NCBI GenBank assembly: GCA_903848795.1 | Contig: CAINHC010000028.1 | Location: 1-33,535, forward strand | DNA: 33,535 nt | DNA from: an uncultured bacterium | Lineage (GTDB): Bacteria; Patescibacteriota; Minisyncoccia; Phycocordibacterales; CAIZLB01 | Direction: 5' to 3' | In this document: piece by piece, positions 21,290 through 28,005 of the stretch | Numbering within the stretch: position 1 is the stretch's first letter | Layout: each line of letters opens with the position of its first letter | The notes under the pieces: model-generated | Seen by the model: only the letters and a program-made list of their open reading frames with translations | What the model was told of the DNA's origin: nothing | Databases searched by the model: none | Program-made: the position numbers and the translations under genes

Positions 21290-22570
21290 TTAATTTTTAT
21301 CATCCATAAGCCATTCCCATAATGGGACAAAATTTATAATCGCTCCATCTTTCTTCAGCTCCTTTTTTTCATTCCATGTTACTACAGTCAACTTCGTAAT
21401 ATCTAGTTCCAACCCCGCCTCTATAAGCGCTTTTGTTTCTCTTTCTTCTACATCTGAATTTGATACGTCATAAGAAACTTGTATAAGCTCTACCACTTTA
21501 TATCCCTTTTTTATAACAAAATCTATTTCTCTATCATTACGAGTTTTGTAATAAAATAACTCACGATTTGGTTGATTGCCTTTTTTGACAAGCTCCATAA
21601 AAACTAGGTTCTCCATAAGTTTCCCATTATTAGGTGAAGACTGAACAGCCTTAGCGGTGACAAGACCATTATCAACTACATATGTTTTCTTAGGTGATTG
21701 CAATCTCATGGTAGCTTTAGTTGAATGGCGATCTAAAGAAAAAATTAAATATGCTTCAATTAAATAATCTAAATATTTTGCTACCGTAACATCACTCTTA
21801 AAAGCAAGGGTGTTCGCTAATTTTCTTGCAGTATACTGACTCGAAGTATTATTTATCAAATATGATCCAAGATTATCTATCTGCTTGGAAAAACGTATTC
21901 TGTGACGCTTAATTACATCCTTAAAAAGCACGGCATCAAATAAAACATCTAAATAACCGCGAGGTTCCAAATCTTTTGTAACAATTTCTGGGAAACCCCC
22001 ATTACTCATATATTGAGTTATATGTCCTTGAAGTTTTGCTTTTTCTTCAGGCAACAACATTTTATCGTCTGAAAATTCATACTGTTTGAATTTTAAAATT
22101 TCTTTAAAATCAAATGGTAATATCTCTATAGGAATATGCCTGCCAGTTAAGTGTGTTGCAAGTTCTTTTGATAAGAGACTAGCATTTGATCCAGTGAGCA
22201 CAAGATTATATCCCGCTCTATGTAAACGATTTACAAACAGTTCCCAATTTGGAAGATTTTGTATTTCATCAAACAAAATATATTTAGTATCTCCATATAC
22301 CTGTTTTAATTCAGACATAAGCTCATCGAGATCAATTTTTTCTTCTCCAGGAAGAGATTCATCATCGAAATTGAAGTATGCAAAATCCTGCCCCTTAAGC
22401 AACATCAGAGCGAAGACAGATTTACCTGCCCGACGAGGTCCAAGAATGACCTTTATTAAGTCTGATGATATCCACTTATGAACATCTTTTTCCTTGGTCC
22501 TTTCCACGTAAGGACGGGCTAAAAGCCTTTCTTTGTCAGTTTTTTGTTTTAAAACAGTTGATTTTAACAT
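21290..22570 (-). CDS. AAA-type ATPase with DUF4143 domain
   Basis: P-loop ATPase of the AAA_14/DUF4143 class, widespread in small genomes but without a settled function. Walker A is GPRRAGKS at residues 44-51, Walker B with following residues is YILFDEIQN at 97-105, and the sensor-type LTGSNASLL is at 125-133. A winged-helix-like segment follows around 240-280 (TARKLANTLAFKSDVTVAKYLDYL). The C-terminal part (about 300-400) shows a PD-(D/E)xK-nuclease-like pattern, DREIDFVIKKGYKVVELIQV. The family is often compared with toxin-like or DNA-targeting ATPases, but that is not settled. Length 426 aa is normal. A GCATAGTA/TACTATGC inverted repeat lies about 40-60 bases upstream and may be its operator. 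The methyltransferase follows six bases after its stop. Confidence 0.9.
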   Translation of the reverse strand: MLKSTVLKQKTDKERLLARPYVERTKEKDVHKWISSDLIKVILGPRRAGKSVFALMLLKGQDFAYFNFDDESLPGEEKIDLDELMSELKQVYGDTKYILFDEIQNLPNWELFVNRLHRAGYNLVLTGSNASLLSKELATHLTGRHIPIEILPFDFKEILKFKQYEFSDDKMLLPEEKAKLQGHITQYMSNGGFPEIVTKDLEPRGYLDVLFDAVLFKDVIKRHRIRFSKQIDNLGSYLINNTSSQYTARKLANTLAFKSDVTVAKYLDYLIEAYLIFSLDRHSTKATMRLQSPKKTYVVDNGLVTAKAVQSSPNNGKLMENLVFMELVKKGNQPNRELFYYKTRNDREIDFVIKKGYKVVELIQVSYDVSNSDVEERETKALIEAGLELDITKLTVVTWNEKKELKKDGAIINFVPLWEWLMDDKN

Positions 22571-22607
22571 AGTATTTACGTCATATTATGCAATTTATCC
22601 CTTTTTT

Positions 22608-22632
22608 GCATAGTACAAGTAGTTTACTATGC
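22608..22632. promoter_or_regulatory. Inverted repeat upstream of the ATPase gene (candidate operator)
   Basis: GCATAGTA (22608-22615), nine bases, TACTATGC (22625-22632): perfect 8-bp arms. A CATAAT -10-like box lies between it and the gene on the minus strand. It may bind a regulator, possibly the ATPase itself. Confidence 0.4.
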
Positions 22633-22706
22633 AGTTACCCCATTAGTCAAGAGAAAGACCCATTTTGCAACACATCGGCTTCCCAAAATTCACTCCGTTC
22701 ATTCTG

Positions 22707-22778
22707 TGCCACCAGCAGGAATCGAACCCACATCAATCCCTTAGGACGGGACTGTTCTATCCATTGAACTATGGCGGC
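22707..22778 (-). tRNA. tRNA-Arg(CCT)
   Basis: Acceptor GCCGCCA pairs with TGGTGGC (one G-U). The anticodon stem GTCCC/GGGAT encloses GTCCTAA, anticodon CCT. The T arm has GGTTCGATTCC. CCA is not encoded. Confidence 0.93.
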
Positions 22779-22781
22779 AAT

Positions 22782-22820
22782 CGTGTAATTTTCTGAATCA
22801 ACCCCACCTATAATTACACG
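22782..22820 (-). other. Hairpin between FKBP gene and tRNA-Arg
   Basis: CGTGTAATT (22782-22790) and AATTACACG (22812-22820) form a perfect 9-bp stem with a 21-base loop. On the minus strand it lies after the FKBP stop and three bases before the tRNA-Arg 5' end. Without a T tract it may mark processing of a joint transcript. Confidence 0.5.
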
Positions 22821-22852
22821 ATTTTAAAAAAACTACCACTACCGACGACCGA

Positions 22853-23410
22853 CTACTTACTCTCAATTCCCAACATTTCTACATCAAAAATCAAAGTAGC
22901 GTTTGGTGGAATAACGTATCCTCCCTTACCATCTGGAATTCCAGAACTACCGTATGCCTTCTCTCCAGGAATAACTAAATGCTTCTTCTCGCCCACTTTC
23001 ATTCCGACCATTCCTTCGTCCCAGCCTCTGATAACTTGTCCGATTCCAACAATAAATTTAAATGGAACTCCTCTGTCGATTGAACTATCGAACTTTGTTC
23101 CATTTTCAAGCGTTCCAACATAATTAACTGTCAATGTATCTCCTGCCTTTGAAACTTTTTCTGTATCCATTTTTTTATTAGAATTATTTTTATTAATATC
23201 TGAATTAGCAACCGCTCCCGCTACACCCGTCGCGCCCCCAACTGCATCAACAGATGATGTCGCTCCAACTGTCGAAGTGCCAGTAATAGTTGTGTCTATT
23301 ACGCTCGCCGACGTACCTACAATAGGCCCCTTTTCTGATTCATAATTCACAACATAGACTGCTAGTAAAATTATAGCGATGACGATGACTACGTATAATA
23401 CTTTCTTCAT
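22853..23410 (-). CDS. Membrane-anchored FKBP-type peptidyl-prolyl isomerase
   Basis: Catalyses cis-trans isomerisation of prolyl bonds, here outside the membrane to help exported proteins fold. Residues about 4-24 form a signal-anchor helix (VLYVVIVIAIILLAVYVV), followed by a Ser/Thr/Ala/Gly-rich linker to about residue 85. The FKBP domain (about 88-185) is complete: VNYVGTLENGTKFDSS, then GQVIRGWDEGMVGMKVGEKKHLVIPGEKAYG, and IPPNATLIFDVEML at the end. Its aromatic pocket residues (Y, F-D, VI, W) are retained. It lies 21 bases after the glutaredoxin gene on the same strand, and that gene follows divIC, so the three probably form a cluster. Exported-protein folding would fit the several secreted proteins in the window. 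Confidence 0.93.
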   Translation of the reverse strand: MKKVLYVVIVIAIILLAVYVVNYESEKGPIVGTSASVIDTTITGTSTVGATSSVDAVGGATGVAGAVANSDINKNNSNKKMDTEKVSKAGDTLTVNYVGTLENGTKFDSSIDRGVPFKFIVGIGQVIRGWDEGMVGMKVGEKKHLVIPGEKAYGSSGIPDGKGGYVIPPNATLIFDVEMLGIESK

Positions 23411-23431
23411 AAATTTTCTTTGATTATTTGA

Positions 23432-23668
23432 TTAAATTTTAATACCAACTTTTTTTGCAATAACCTCCTTATCAAATCCGATAACAACTGATCCGTCAAT
23501 ATCTATTACAGGAACACCCATCTGTCCAGTCTTTTGGATCATTTCCTTACGCTTTTCTAAATCGGCTGCCACATCATACTCTTCAAACGGAATATTATTT
23601 TGATTAAAAAATTCTTTGGCCATGACACAAAATGTACATGACGGCGTACTGTAAATCATTATTTTCAT
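23432..23668 (-). CDS. Glutaredoxin-like protein (NrdH/Grx family)
   Basis: Small thioredoxin-fold redox protein. The active site CTFC lies in YSTPSCTFCVMAKEFF, followed by the family's GVPVIDIDG cis-proline loop, with the usual overall length. It could reduce ribonucleotide reductase or other disulfides. The trxB product at 2.1 kb is a possible electron donor, as for NrdH; this is inference. The track starts it at 23677, but that ATG overlaps a TATAAT box (23676-23681). Only the ATG at 23668, seven bases beyond the box, can be in a transcript from that promoter, so I use it; the protein is then 78 aa (MKIMIYSTPSC). FKBP follows after 21 bases. Confidence 0.88.
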   Translation of the reverse strand: MKIMIYSTPSCTFCVMAKEFFNQNNIPFEEYDVAADLEKRKEMIQKTGQMGVPVIDIDGSVVIGFDKEVIAKKVGIKI

Positions 23669-23675
23669 ATCACAC

Positions 23676-23681
23676 ATTATA
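23676..23681 (-). promoter_or_regulatory. -10 box giving a leaderless glutaredoxin mRNA
   Basis: TATAAT on the minus strand, seven bases before the ATG at 23668, and overlapping the upstream ATG used by the ORF caller. TGG precedes it at an extended -10-like position for the overlapping TATATA. Confidence 0.55.
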
Positions 23682-23686
23682 TACCA

Positions 23687-24076
23687 CTATGGCTTTTTCT
23701 TGAAGACCCCAACAACACCATTCCACAGTTTTTTAATAACGCTAGGCTCCTCTTTTATTGGCGCTTGGACTTCTTTATCCACAACCATAATGACCTGCTC
23801 CCCGGGCAAAACTACATCAAATTTTGACCTAATTTCTCTCTCCATTCCTTCGTTAGTGTTCAATTCCCCAACTTTTTTAGTTAAGTCCTCATGTCTTTTT
23901 TCCAATTCTAACCTTTTAGCTTCAACCAAATTCATTTCCTCGCTACTACTAATTTGTTTTGTAGACAAACTAATCAGACTTCTACCAACAATAACAATAA
24001 GTACAAACAACAGCAAAAGAACCCATTTGGAGTACTTTTTGTCTGTATTGTCATTATCATGTTGAAATTCTTTCAT
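23687..24076 (-). CDS. Septum formation initiator, DivIC/FtsB family
   Basis: Bitopic division protein, normally part of the FtsB-FtsL-FtsQ complex that activates septal peptidoglycan synthesis. A 17-residue charged cytoplasmic head is followed by one membrane helix (about 18-36, WVLLLLFVLIVIVG). Then comes a coiled coil (about 45-75, EAKRLELEKRHEDLTKKVGEL) and the conserved EREIRSKFDVVLPGEQVIMVV segment that defines the family. A basic tail ends the 129-residue protein. TATAAT (minus strand, 24087-24092) lies 10 bases before the ATG, predicting a nearly leaderless mRNA, and it overlaps the -10 of the divergent 38-aa ORF. Glutaredoxin follows on the same strand. This is the second divisome gene in the window after ftsZ. 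Confidence 0.85.
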   Translation of the reverse strand: MKEFQHDNDNTDKKYSKWVLLLLFVLIVIVGRSLISLSTKQISSSEEMNLVEAKRLELEKRHEDLTKKVGELNTNEGMEREIRSKFDVVLPGEQVIMVVDKEVQAPIKEEPSVIKKLWNGVVGVFKKKP

Positions 24077-24085
24077 TAACTGGTA

Positions 24086-24098
24086 TATTATAGACTAT
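24086..24098. promoter_or_regulatory. Overlapping divergent -10 boxes (divIC / 38-aa ORF)
   Basis: TATTATA at 24086-24092 reads TATTAT on the plus strand, seven bases before the ATG at 24099. It reads TATAAT on the minus strand, ten bases before the divIC ATG. Both transcripts would be leaderless or nearly so and mutually exclusive. Confidence 0.5.
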
Positions 24099-24215
24099 AT
24101 GTTTCTAAATCCAAAACACCAGAAAAAGGTAAGGTTAGCTTGGGGTATAATTTGTATATTGATTATTATCTCAATGATTTTGCTTTACATACCTGTATTG
24201 TCTAGAGGTCTATAA
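24099..24215 (+). CDS. Small single-helix membrane protein, 38 aa
   Basis: Too short for the ORF track. The reading frame is MFLNPKHQKKVRLAWGII and then a hydrophobic run (residues about 14-34, ending LLYIPVL), with a short tail SRGL before TAA. A basic head and one membrane helix predict an N-in bitopic microprotein. TATTAT seven bases before the ATG gives a leaderless promoter. It is divergent from divIC and overlaps the end of the ABC ATPase gene by six bases on the opposite strand. I recall similar 35-40-residue proteins as common hypotheticals near divIC in Parcubacteria, but could not check. Conservation would decide. Confidence 0.6.
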   Translation: MFLNPKHQKKVRLAWGIICILIIISMILLYIPVLSRGL

Positions 24216-24977
24216 TATTGGAGCGTTCCGCTCATACAATTCAATTATCACATCAGACGAGCCTGATTCTTTTATAGTTCCCCCATCTAGCCACAATACT
24301 TTATTACAATATTTTTTAATCACCGCGACGTCATGACTAACTAAAATAACAGCTGCCCCTCCCTTAATTAATTCCTCCATTTTCTGTGTCGCCTTCTCTT
24401 GAAAATCAGCGTCGCCTCCAGCAGATAGAACTTCATCAATTAACAACACATCTGGATTGTGATGATTTACACAATTAATCATTACTGAAAAATTTAGACG
24501 CGATATCATACCAGTTGAAAATTGATAAACCTTCATATCAACATGATCGCGAAGCCCTGAGAATTCGACAATATCCTCAAACTTTTTCCGTATATCTTTT
24601 TGGCTAAGTCCAAGTACCGATCCCATAAGATGAATGTTTTCTCTCATAGTCAACCTTGGAACAATCCCCTGCTCGACTCCAGTTAGATAAACCACACTTC
24701 CATGTGTCTTAATTTTCCCCGATGTCGGCCTATATATTTCTGCGATTAGTCTAAGTAAACTACTTTTACCTGCACCATTTTTTCCAATTAGACCCAAGAC
24801 TTCGCCTGAATAAACATCAAAAGAAATATTATCTGCAACTACAATATCTTTCTTTTCTTTTTTAAATGTCACGAAGTTTATAAAAGTAGATAGCGCCCCG
24901 ATACTTGATCTGCAATCTGCGCTAAAGCTCTTTGAAATATTTTGCACTTCTATTCTTTTTATTATTTCTTTTGTCAT
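24210..24977 (-). CDS. ABC transporter ATPase for polysaccharide export (Wzt/TagH-like)
   Basis: Nucleotide-binding subunit of an ABC-2 exporter for O-antigen, teichoic or capsule-type glycans. Walker A is GLIGKNGAGKSSLLRLIA, the Q-loop region contains GVEQGIVPRLTMRENI, the signature motif is degenerate (YQFSTGMISRLNFS in place of LSGGQ), and Walker B is PDVLLIDEVLSAGG, with the H-loop SHDV. These are typical of Wzt/TagH/RfbE proteins, in which the signature reads (F/Y)S(S/T)GM. There is no C-terminal glycan-recognition domain. The track uses a TTG at 25034 that adds 19 Gly/Lys-rich residues read through a run of Gs; I prefer the ATG at 24977 (MTKEIIKRIEVQNISKSF), though AAGG upstream of the TTG leaves doubt. 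The permease gene is immediately upstream. Confidence 0.92.
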   Translation of the reverse strand: MTKEIIKRIEVQNISKSFSADCRSSIGALSTFINFVTFKKEKKDIVVADNISFDVYSGEVLGLIGKNGAGKSSLLRLIAEIYRPTSGKIKTHGSVVYLTGVEQGIVPRLTMRENIHLMGSVLGLSQKDIRKKFEDIVEFSGLRDHVDMKVYQFSTGMISRLNFSVMINCVNHHNPDVLLIDEVLSAGGDADFQEKATQKMEELIKGGAAVILVSHDVAVIKKYCNKVLWLDGGTIKESGSSDVIIELYERNAPIL

Positions 24978-25048
24978 GGTTTTATTTTTGTAATTTTCTC
25001 TATTTTGTCCGCGCTCGCCCCCCCCCAGCGCCAAATTTTACCTTGCCC

Positions 25049-25810
25049 TTATAACCTTTCAGCCAATTTACTTTTATTTTTTTCAAACACGAAAAGACCA
25101 ATCCCAAAAACAAGAATACTTGAAATTAGGGCTAATATAAAGGTATTTATCTCTACTATTCTATGGAAGATAATTAGGTCTCTTGCGATATTGATAAAAT
25201 GATACATCGGATTCAACATACTGATGGTGTGCACAAAGCTATTGGTTGGTATTGCATAAAAGATTGGTGTCACAAACCAAAGTAATCTCGTAAAGACTGC
25301 CCATACGTTTTTCAGATCTGCTACATAGACACTGAAGACTGAAACCATGAATGAAACTCCAATTATAAAAAGTGTGAAGAAAAATAAAACGACGGGGTAA
25401 AAAATAAACCACAGTATATTCATCTTCAAGAATATTCCAAGCGCTACCACAAGTATAAATTCAAAGGAGTGAGAAAATAAAAACTGCATCACGCCTGAAA
25501 TTACAAAAACTTCCGAATTAATTTTTATTGATTTTAAAAAACTGCCATTATTGATTATTGTCTGTGCAGAGTAATTAGTAGTGGCTGTGAAGAAGTTAAA
25601 CATAATGAGACCGATAAAAAGATATATTGGATAGTACGGAATTGTATTCTGCGCCAGCATTCCTCCAACCACCAGAAGTACCGCGAAGGAAACAATAGGC
25701 TCAAGTAAATACCAAAAAATACCCAAATAGCTTCCCTCATTTCTGAGTTTAAAATTTGTCTTTGCCAGCTGAAAGCTTAACCCTAGGATATTTTGTAATT
25801 TATGCTTCAT
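25049..25810 (-). CDS. ABC-2 type polysaccharide export permease (Wzm/TagG-like)
   Basis: Membrane subunit partnering the ATPase just downstream. The N-terminal amphipathic interface reads LAKTNFKLRNEGSYLGIFWY, a hallmark of Wzm/TagG permeases, followed by EPIVSFAVLLVVGG. About six membrane helices cover residues 30-250. The reentrant region contains TPIFYAIP and LNPMYHFINIARD, also typical of the family. Length (253 aa) is normal. It starts 101 bases after lepA's stop on the same strand, inside a 90-bp palindromic element that also holds its extended -10 promoter. The pair exports an undecaprenyl-linked glycan; the glycan-handling protein with O-antigen-ligase features at 29.7-32 kb could act on the same polymer. 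Confidence 0.92.
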   Translation of the reverse strand: MKHKLQNILGLSFQLAKTNFKLRNEGSYLGIFWYLLEPIVSFAVLLVVGGMLAQNTIPYYPIYLFIGLIMFNFFTATTNYSAQTIINNGSFLKSIKINSEVFVISGVMQFLFSHSFEFILVVALGIFLKMNILWFIFYPVVLFFFTLFIIGVSFMVSVFSVYVADLKNVWAVFTRLLWFVTPIFYAIPTNSFVHTISMLNPMYHFINIARDLIIFHRIVEINTFILALISSILVFGIGLFVFEKNKSKLAERL

Positions 25811-25820
25811 GTTTGGATTT

Positions 25821-25910
25821 GGGGTCAGGCCCCATACGAGAAGTATTTTTTGTTGTGTAATTTATTGATATTATAACACGATTTCCGTGCTTCGTACGGG
25901 GCCTGACCCC
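25821..25910. repeat. MITE/REP-like palindromic element, 90 bp
   Basis: GGGGTCAGGCCCCATACGA (25821-25839) is the inverted repeat of TCGTACGGGGCCTGACCCC (25892-25910), 18 of 19 bases pairing. Each arm also contains its own GGGGTCAGGCCCC palindrome. The 52 bases between hold the ABC exporter promoter. One arm lies two bases after the lepA stop codon. Structure is MITE- or REP-like; no terminal duplication was identified. Confidence 0.75.
25870..25878 (-). promoter_or_regulatory. Extended -10 promoter of the ABC exporter
   Basis: On the minus strand TGTTATAAT (TG, one base, TATAAT at 25870-25875). The transcript would start near 25863 and carry the left arm of the palindromic element in its leader. 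Confidence 0.6.
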
Positions 25911-25912
25911 AT

Positions 25913-27742
25913 CTATTCCCCTGTCTTCATCATCTTCAAAAACACATCATGCGGAATGTTCACAACACCGCGCTCCTTCATTTTCTTTTTTCCCTTCTTT
26001 TGCTTTTCACGCAACTTCATCTTTCTGGTAATATCTCCTCCATATAAATATCCTGTAACATCTTTTGTCATAGCAGAAAGCGTTCGAGATGCGATAATTC
26101 TTCCATTTGCTTTAGCTTGAATTTTGGCAACGAACATTTGCTTTGGTAAAACATTAAAAAGCCTATCCACCGTCTTATTAGACTCCTCGTCAATTCTTCT
26201 CTCAGACACCACTCTTGTAAACGCCTCAACGGGCTCGTTCGCAACAAGAACATCCATTCTAGTAACCTCAGCAGGGCGCATCGTTTCAAACTCATAAGAA
26301 AGCGAAGCATAACCAGAAGAAACTGATTTTAGCTCATCAAAAAAGTTACGCATAAGCTCTCGGAGTGGCATTCTGATAACCAATTTTGTTCTACCATCTC
26401 CAAAGGTCTCGGTGTCCCCAAGCTCCGCCTCATGATCGTAGAGTAATTGATAAATTGAACCAGTATAAGCAGCAGGAGTAATTATATTTGTAATCACCCA
26501 AGGTTCACGCACTGATTTGTATTGACCATGCTCTGGAAAAAGTGATGGGGAATAAACCATAACCACCTTTCCATTTGCGAGAGTAACCTCATAGGTAATA
26601 CTAGGGGTTGCAATAATCAAATCTAATCTGAACTCGCGCTTCAATCTCTCTGTAATAATTTCAAGGTGAAGTAGTCCAAGAAAACCACATCTAAAACCTC
26701 GTCCTAGGGAACCCGATGATTCTTCTTCAAATGAAAAAGCAGAGTCAGAAAGTTTAAGTCTGCCAAGTGCTTGTTTCAAAACTTCAAAGTCATCCGCATC
26801 TTCTGGATAAACTGAAGCCCAAACAACAGGTGAAGGATTCATATATCCAGCAAGCTCTGGAAGCTGCTTTCTAAACATTGTAATAGTATCTCCAACGGAA
26901 GCAATACCGGGGCGTTTGATACCAGTTGTAATATATCCAATTTCTCCAGCATTTAAAACATCAATTGATTCTTCATCTGGTGTAAAAATTCCAACATCGA
27001 GTGCTGTGAATTTTTCATTCGCAATTTTGAAAACCAATTCATCGCCCTTCTTAATACTTCCCTCCATCACTCTAATGTAGACGATAACACCTTTGTGATT
27101 TGAATATTGAAAGTCAAAAACAAGCGCGCGACAACTTGCGGAGTTTTCAATTTCTTCAACTGGATGTGGAATCTTTTTAATAATCTCCTGCAAAAGCGCA
27201 TCAACCCCCTCACCTGTTTTTCCAGAAGTTCCAAGAATATCCTCCGGCTGGCAATCCAAAAGTGCGCACATTTCTTCCTTTATTTCTTCAGGTCTAGCGA
27301 TTGGCGAATCGATCTTACTTAACACAGGAATAATAGTTAGACCAATCTCCCGAGCTAATCTAAGTGTAGTTAGAGTCTGTGCCTGAACACCCTGCGTTGC
27401 GTCTACAAGCAATATACAGCCCTCTACAGCCTTAAGAGCGCGTGACACTTCATACGAGAAATCAATGTGCCCTGGAGTGTCAATTAGATTAAGCTCGTAT
27501 TGCTTCCCTTCTTTGGGGTGGACTCCACCCGCCTCAACCGGATTCTTATAAGACATTCTAACTGGACGCATTTTAATAGTGATTCCCTTCTCACGCTCAA
27601 GCTCCATGCTATCCAAGACCTGATTCATCATCTTACGCTTTTCAATAGTATTAGTTATTTCAAGCATACGATCAGCCAACGTGGATTTACCATGATCAAT
27701 GTGGGCAATAATACTGAAGTTTCTGATGTTTGAGAGATTCAT
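25913..27742 (-). CDS. lepA: Translation elongation factor 4 (LepA)
   Basis: Ribosome-associated translational GTPase that can back-translocate or remodel ribosomes. The G1 motif is AHIDHGKST (residues 13-21), switch I follows with EREKGITIK, and the G3 motif is DTPGHIDFSYEVSRAL. The G4 motif reads SKID rather than the usual NKID, then DLPxA-like SPIARPEEI. Domains II, III and V follow, and the LepA-specific C-terminal domain has the conserved YGGDITRKMKLREKQKKGKKKMK. Length 609 aa is typical. Promoter TTGTCA, 17 bases, TATAGT lies just upstream with a leader of only about 4 nt. The opposite strand of the same DNA carries a promoter for a candidate small RNA. Its stop is two bases from the MITE-like arm. 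Confidence 0.97.
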   Translation of the reverse strand: MNLSNIRNFSIIAHIDHGKSTLADRMLEITNTIEKRKMMNQVLDSMELEREKGITIKMRPVRMSYKNPVEAGGVHPKEGKQYELNLIDTPGHIDFSYEVSRALKAVEGCILLVDATQGVQAQTLTTLRLAREIGLTIIPVLSKIDSPIARPEEIKEEMCALLDCQPEDILGTSGKTGEGVDALLQEIIKKIPHPVEEIENSASCRALVFDFQYSNHKGVIVYIRVMEGSIKKGDELVFKIANEKFTALDVGIFTPDEESIDVLNAGEIGYITTGIKRPGIASVGDTITMFRKQLPELAGYMNPSPVVWASVYPEDADDFEVLKQALGRLKLSDSAFSFEEESSGSLGRGFRCGFLGLLHLEIITERLKREFRLDLIIATPSITYEVTLANGKVVMVYSPSLFPEHGQYKSVREPWVITNIITPAAYTGSIYQLLYDHEAELGDTETFGDGRTKLVIRMPLRELMRNFFDELKSVSSGYASLSYEFETMRPAEVTRMDVLVANEPVEAFTRVVSERRIDEESNKTVDRLFNVLPKQMFVAKIQAKANGRIIASRTLSAMTKDVTGYLYGGDITRKMKLREKQKKGKKKMKERGVVNIPHDVFLKMMKTGE

Positions 27743-27753
27743 TTATGCTAGTT

Positions 27754-27782
27754 ACTATATCGTAGAACGCTGAATTTGACAA
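27754..27782 (-). promoter_or_regulatory. lepA promoter
   Basis: On the minus strand TTGTCA (27777-27782), exactly 17 bases, TATAGT (27754-27759), then 11 bases to the ATG. Its -35 box overlaps the -35 of the divergent plus-strand promoter. Confidence 0.75.
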
Positions 27783-27803
27783 CAAAATGGGATTTGATAT
27801 ACT
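27776..27803 (+). promoter_or_regulatory. Promoter of the candidate small RNA
   Basis: TTGACA (27776-27781), 16 bases, TATACT (27798-27803), preceded by TG for an extended -10. There is no gene downstream before a strong terminator. Confidence 0.65.
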
Positions 27804-27809
27804 TACATC

Positions 27810-27885
27810 ACCAAACCGCAGAAAGGCCCATTAATTTAACCTTTTTAGCAAAAAACCCAGTTTACTCTGGGTTTTTTGCTTTTAT
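27810..27885 (+). ncRNA. Candidate small RNA, about 75 nt
   Basis: The region from the predicted start of the plus-strand promoter to the end of a 14-bp terminator hairpin. It has no open frame of its own: the ATG...TAA 15-codon frame begins before the predicted start site. The 5' part is unstructured and A/C-rich (TCACCAAACCGCAGAAAGG), the 3' part is the terminator, as in many trans-acting small RNAs. Confidence 0.5.
27847..27885. terminator. Strong bidirectional terminator
   Basis: AGCAAAAAACCCAG (27847-27860), loop TTTACT, CTGGGTTTTTTGCT (27867-27880): a perfect 14-bp stem with T runs on both strands. It can end the small RNA (plus) and murJ (minus). Confidence 0.9.
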
Positions 27886-28005
27886 TATTTTCTCACAAGT
27901 TCTATCTGATTTTTAAGAGGTCGCGTGCTTAGTGAGAACTTTTTTATTTTCGAGCGATCCCCTAACCTGTATTAAATAAACGCAATTATCGCATCAATTA
28001 AGACC
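27886..28005. other. Intergenic stretch with two competing hairpins
   Basis: TTCTCAC (27890-27896) can pair with GTGAGAA (27932-27938), or AAGTTCT (27897-27903) with AGAACTT (27935-27941); the two share bases and exclude each other. A T-rich tract (TTTTTTATTTT) follows on the plus strand. No gene. Confidence 0.4.

Noticed and set aside
25005-25034. TTG start at 25034 for the ABC ATPase
   Set aside because: Translates a G-run into a Gly-rich, non-conserved extension; the ATG at 24977 fits the family start better, though AAGG upstream leaves some doubt.
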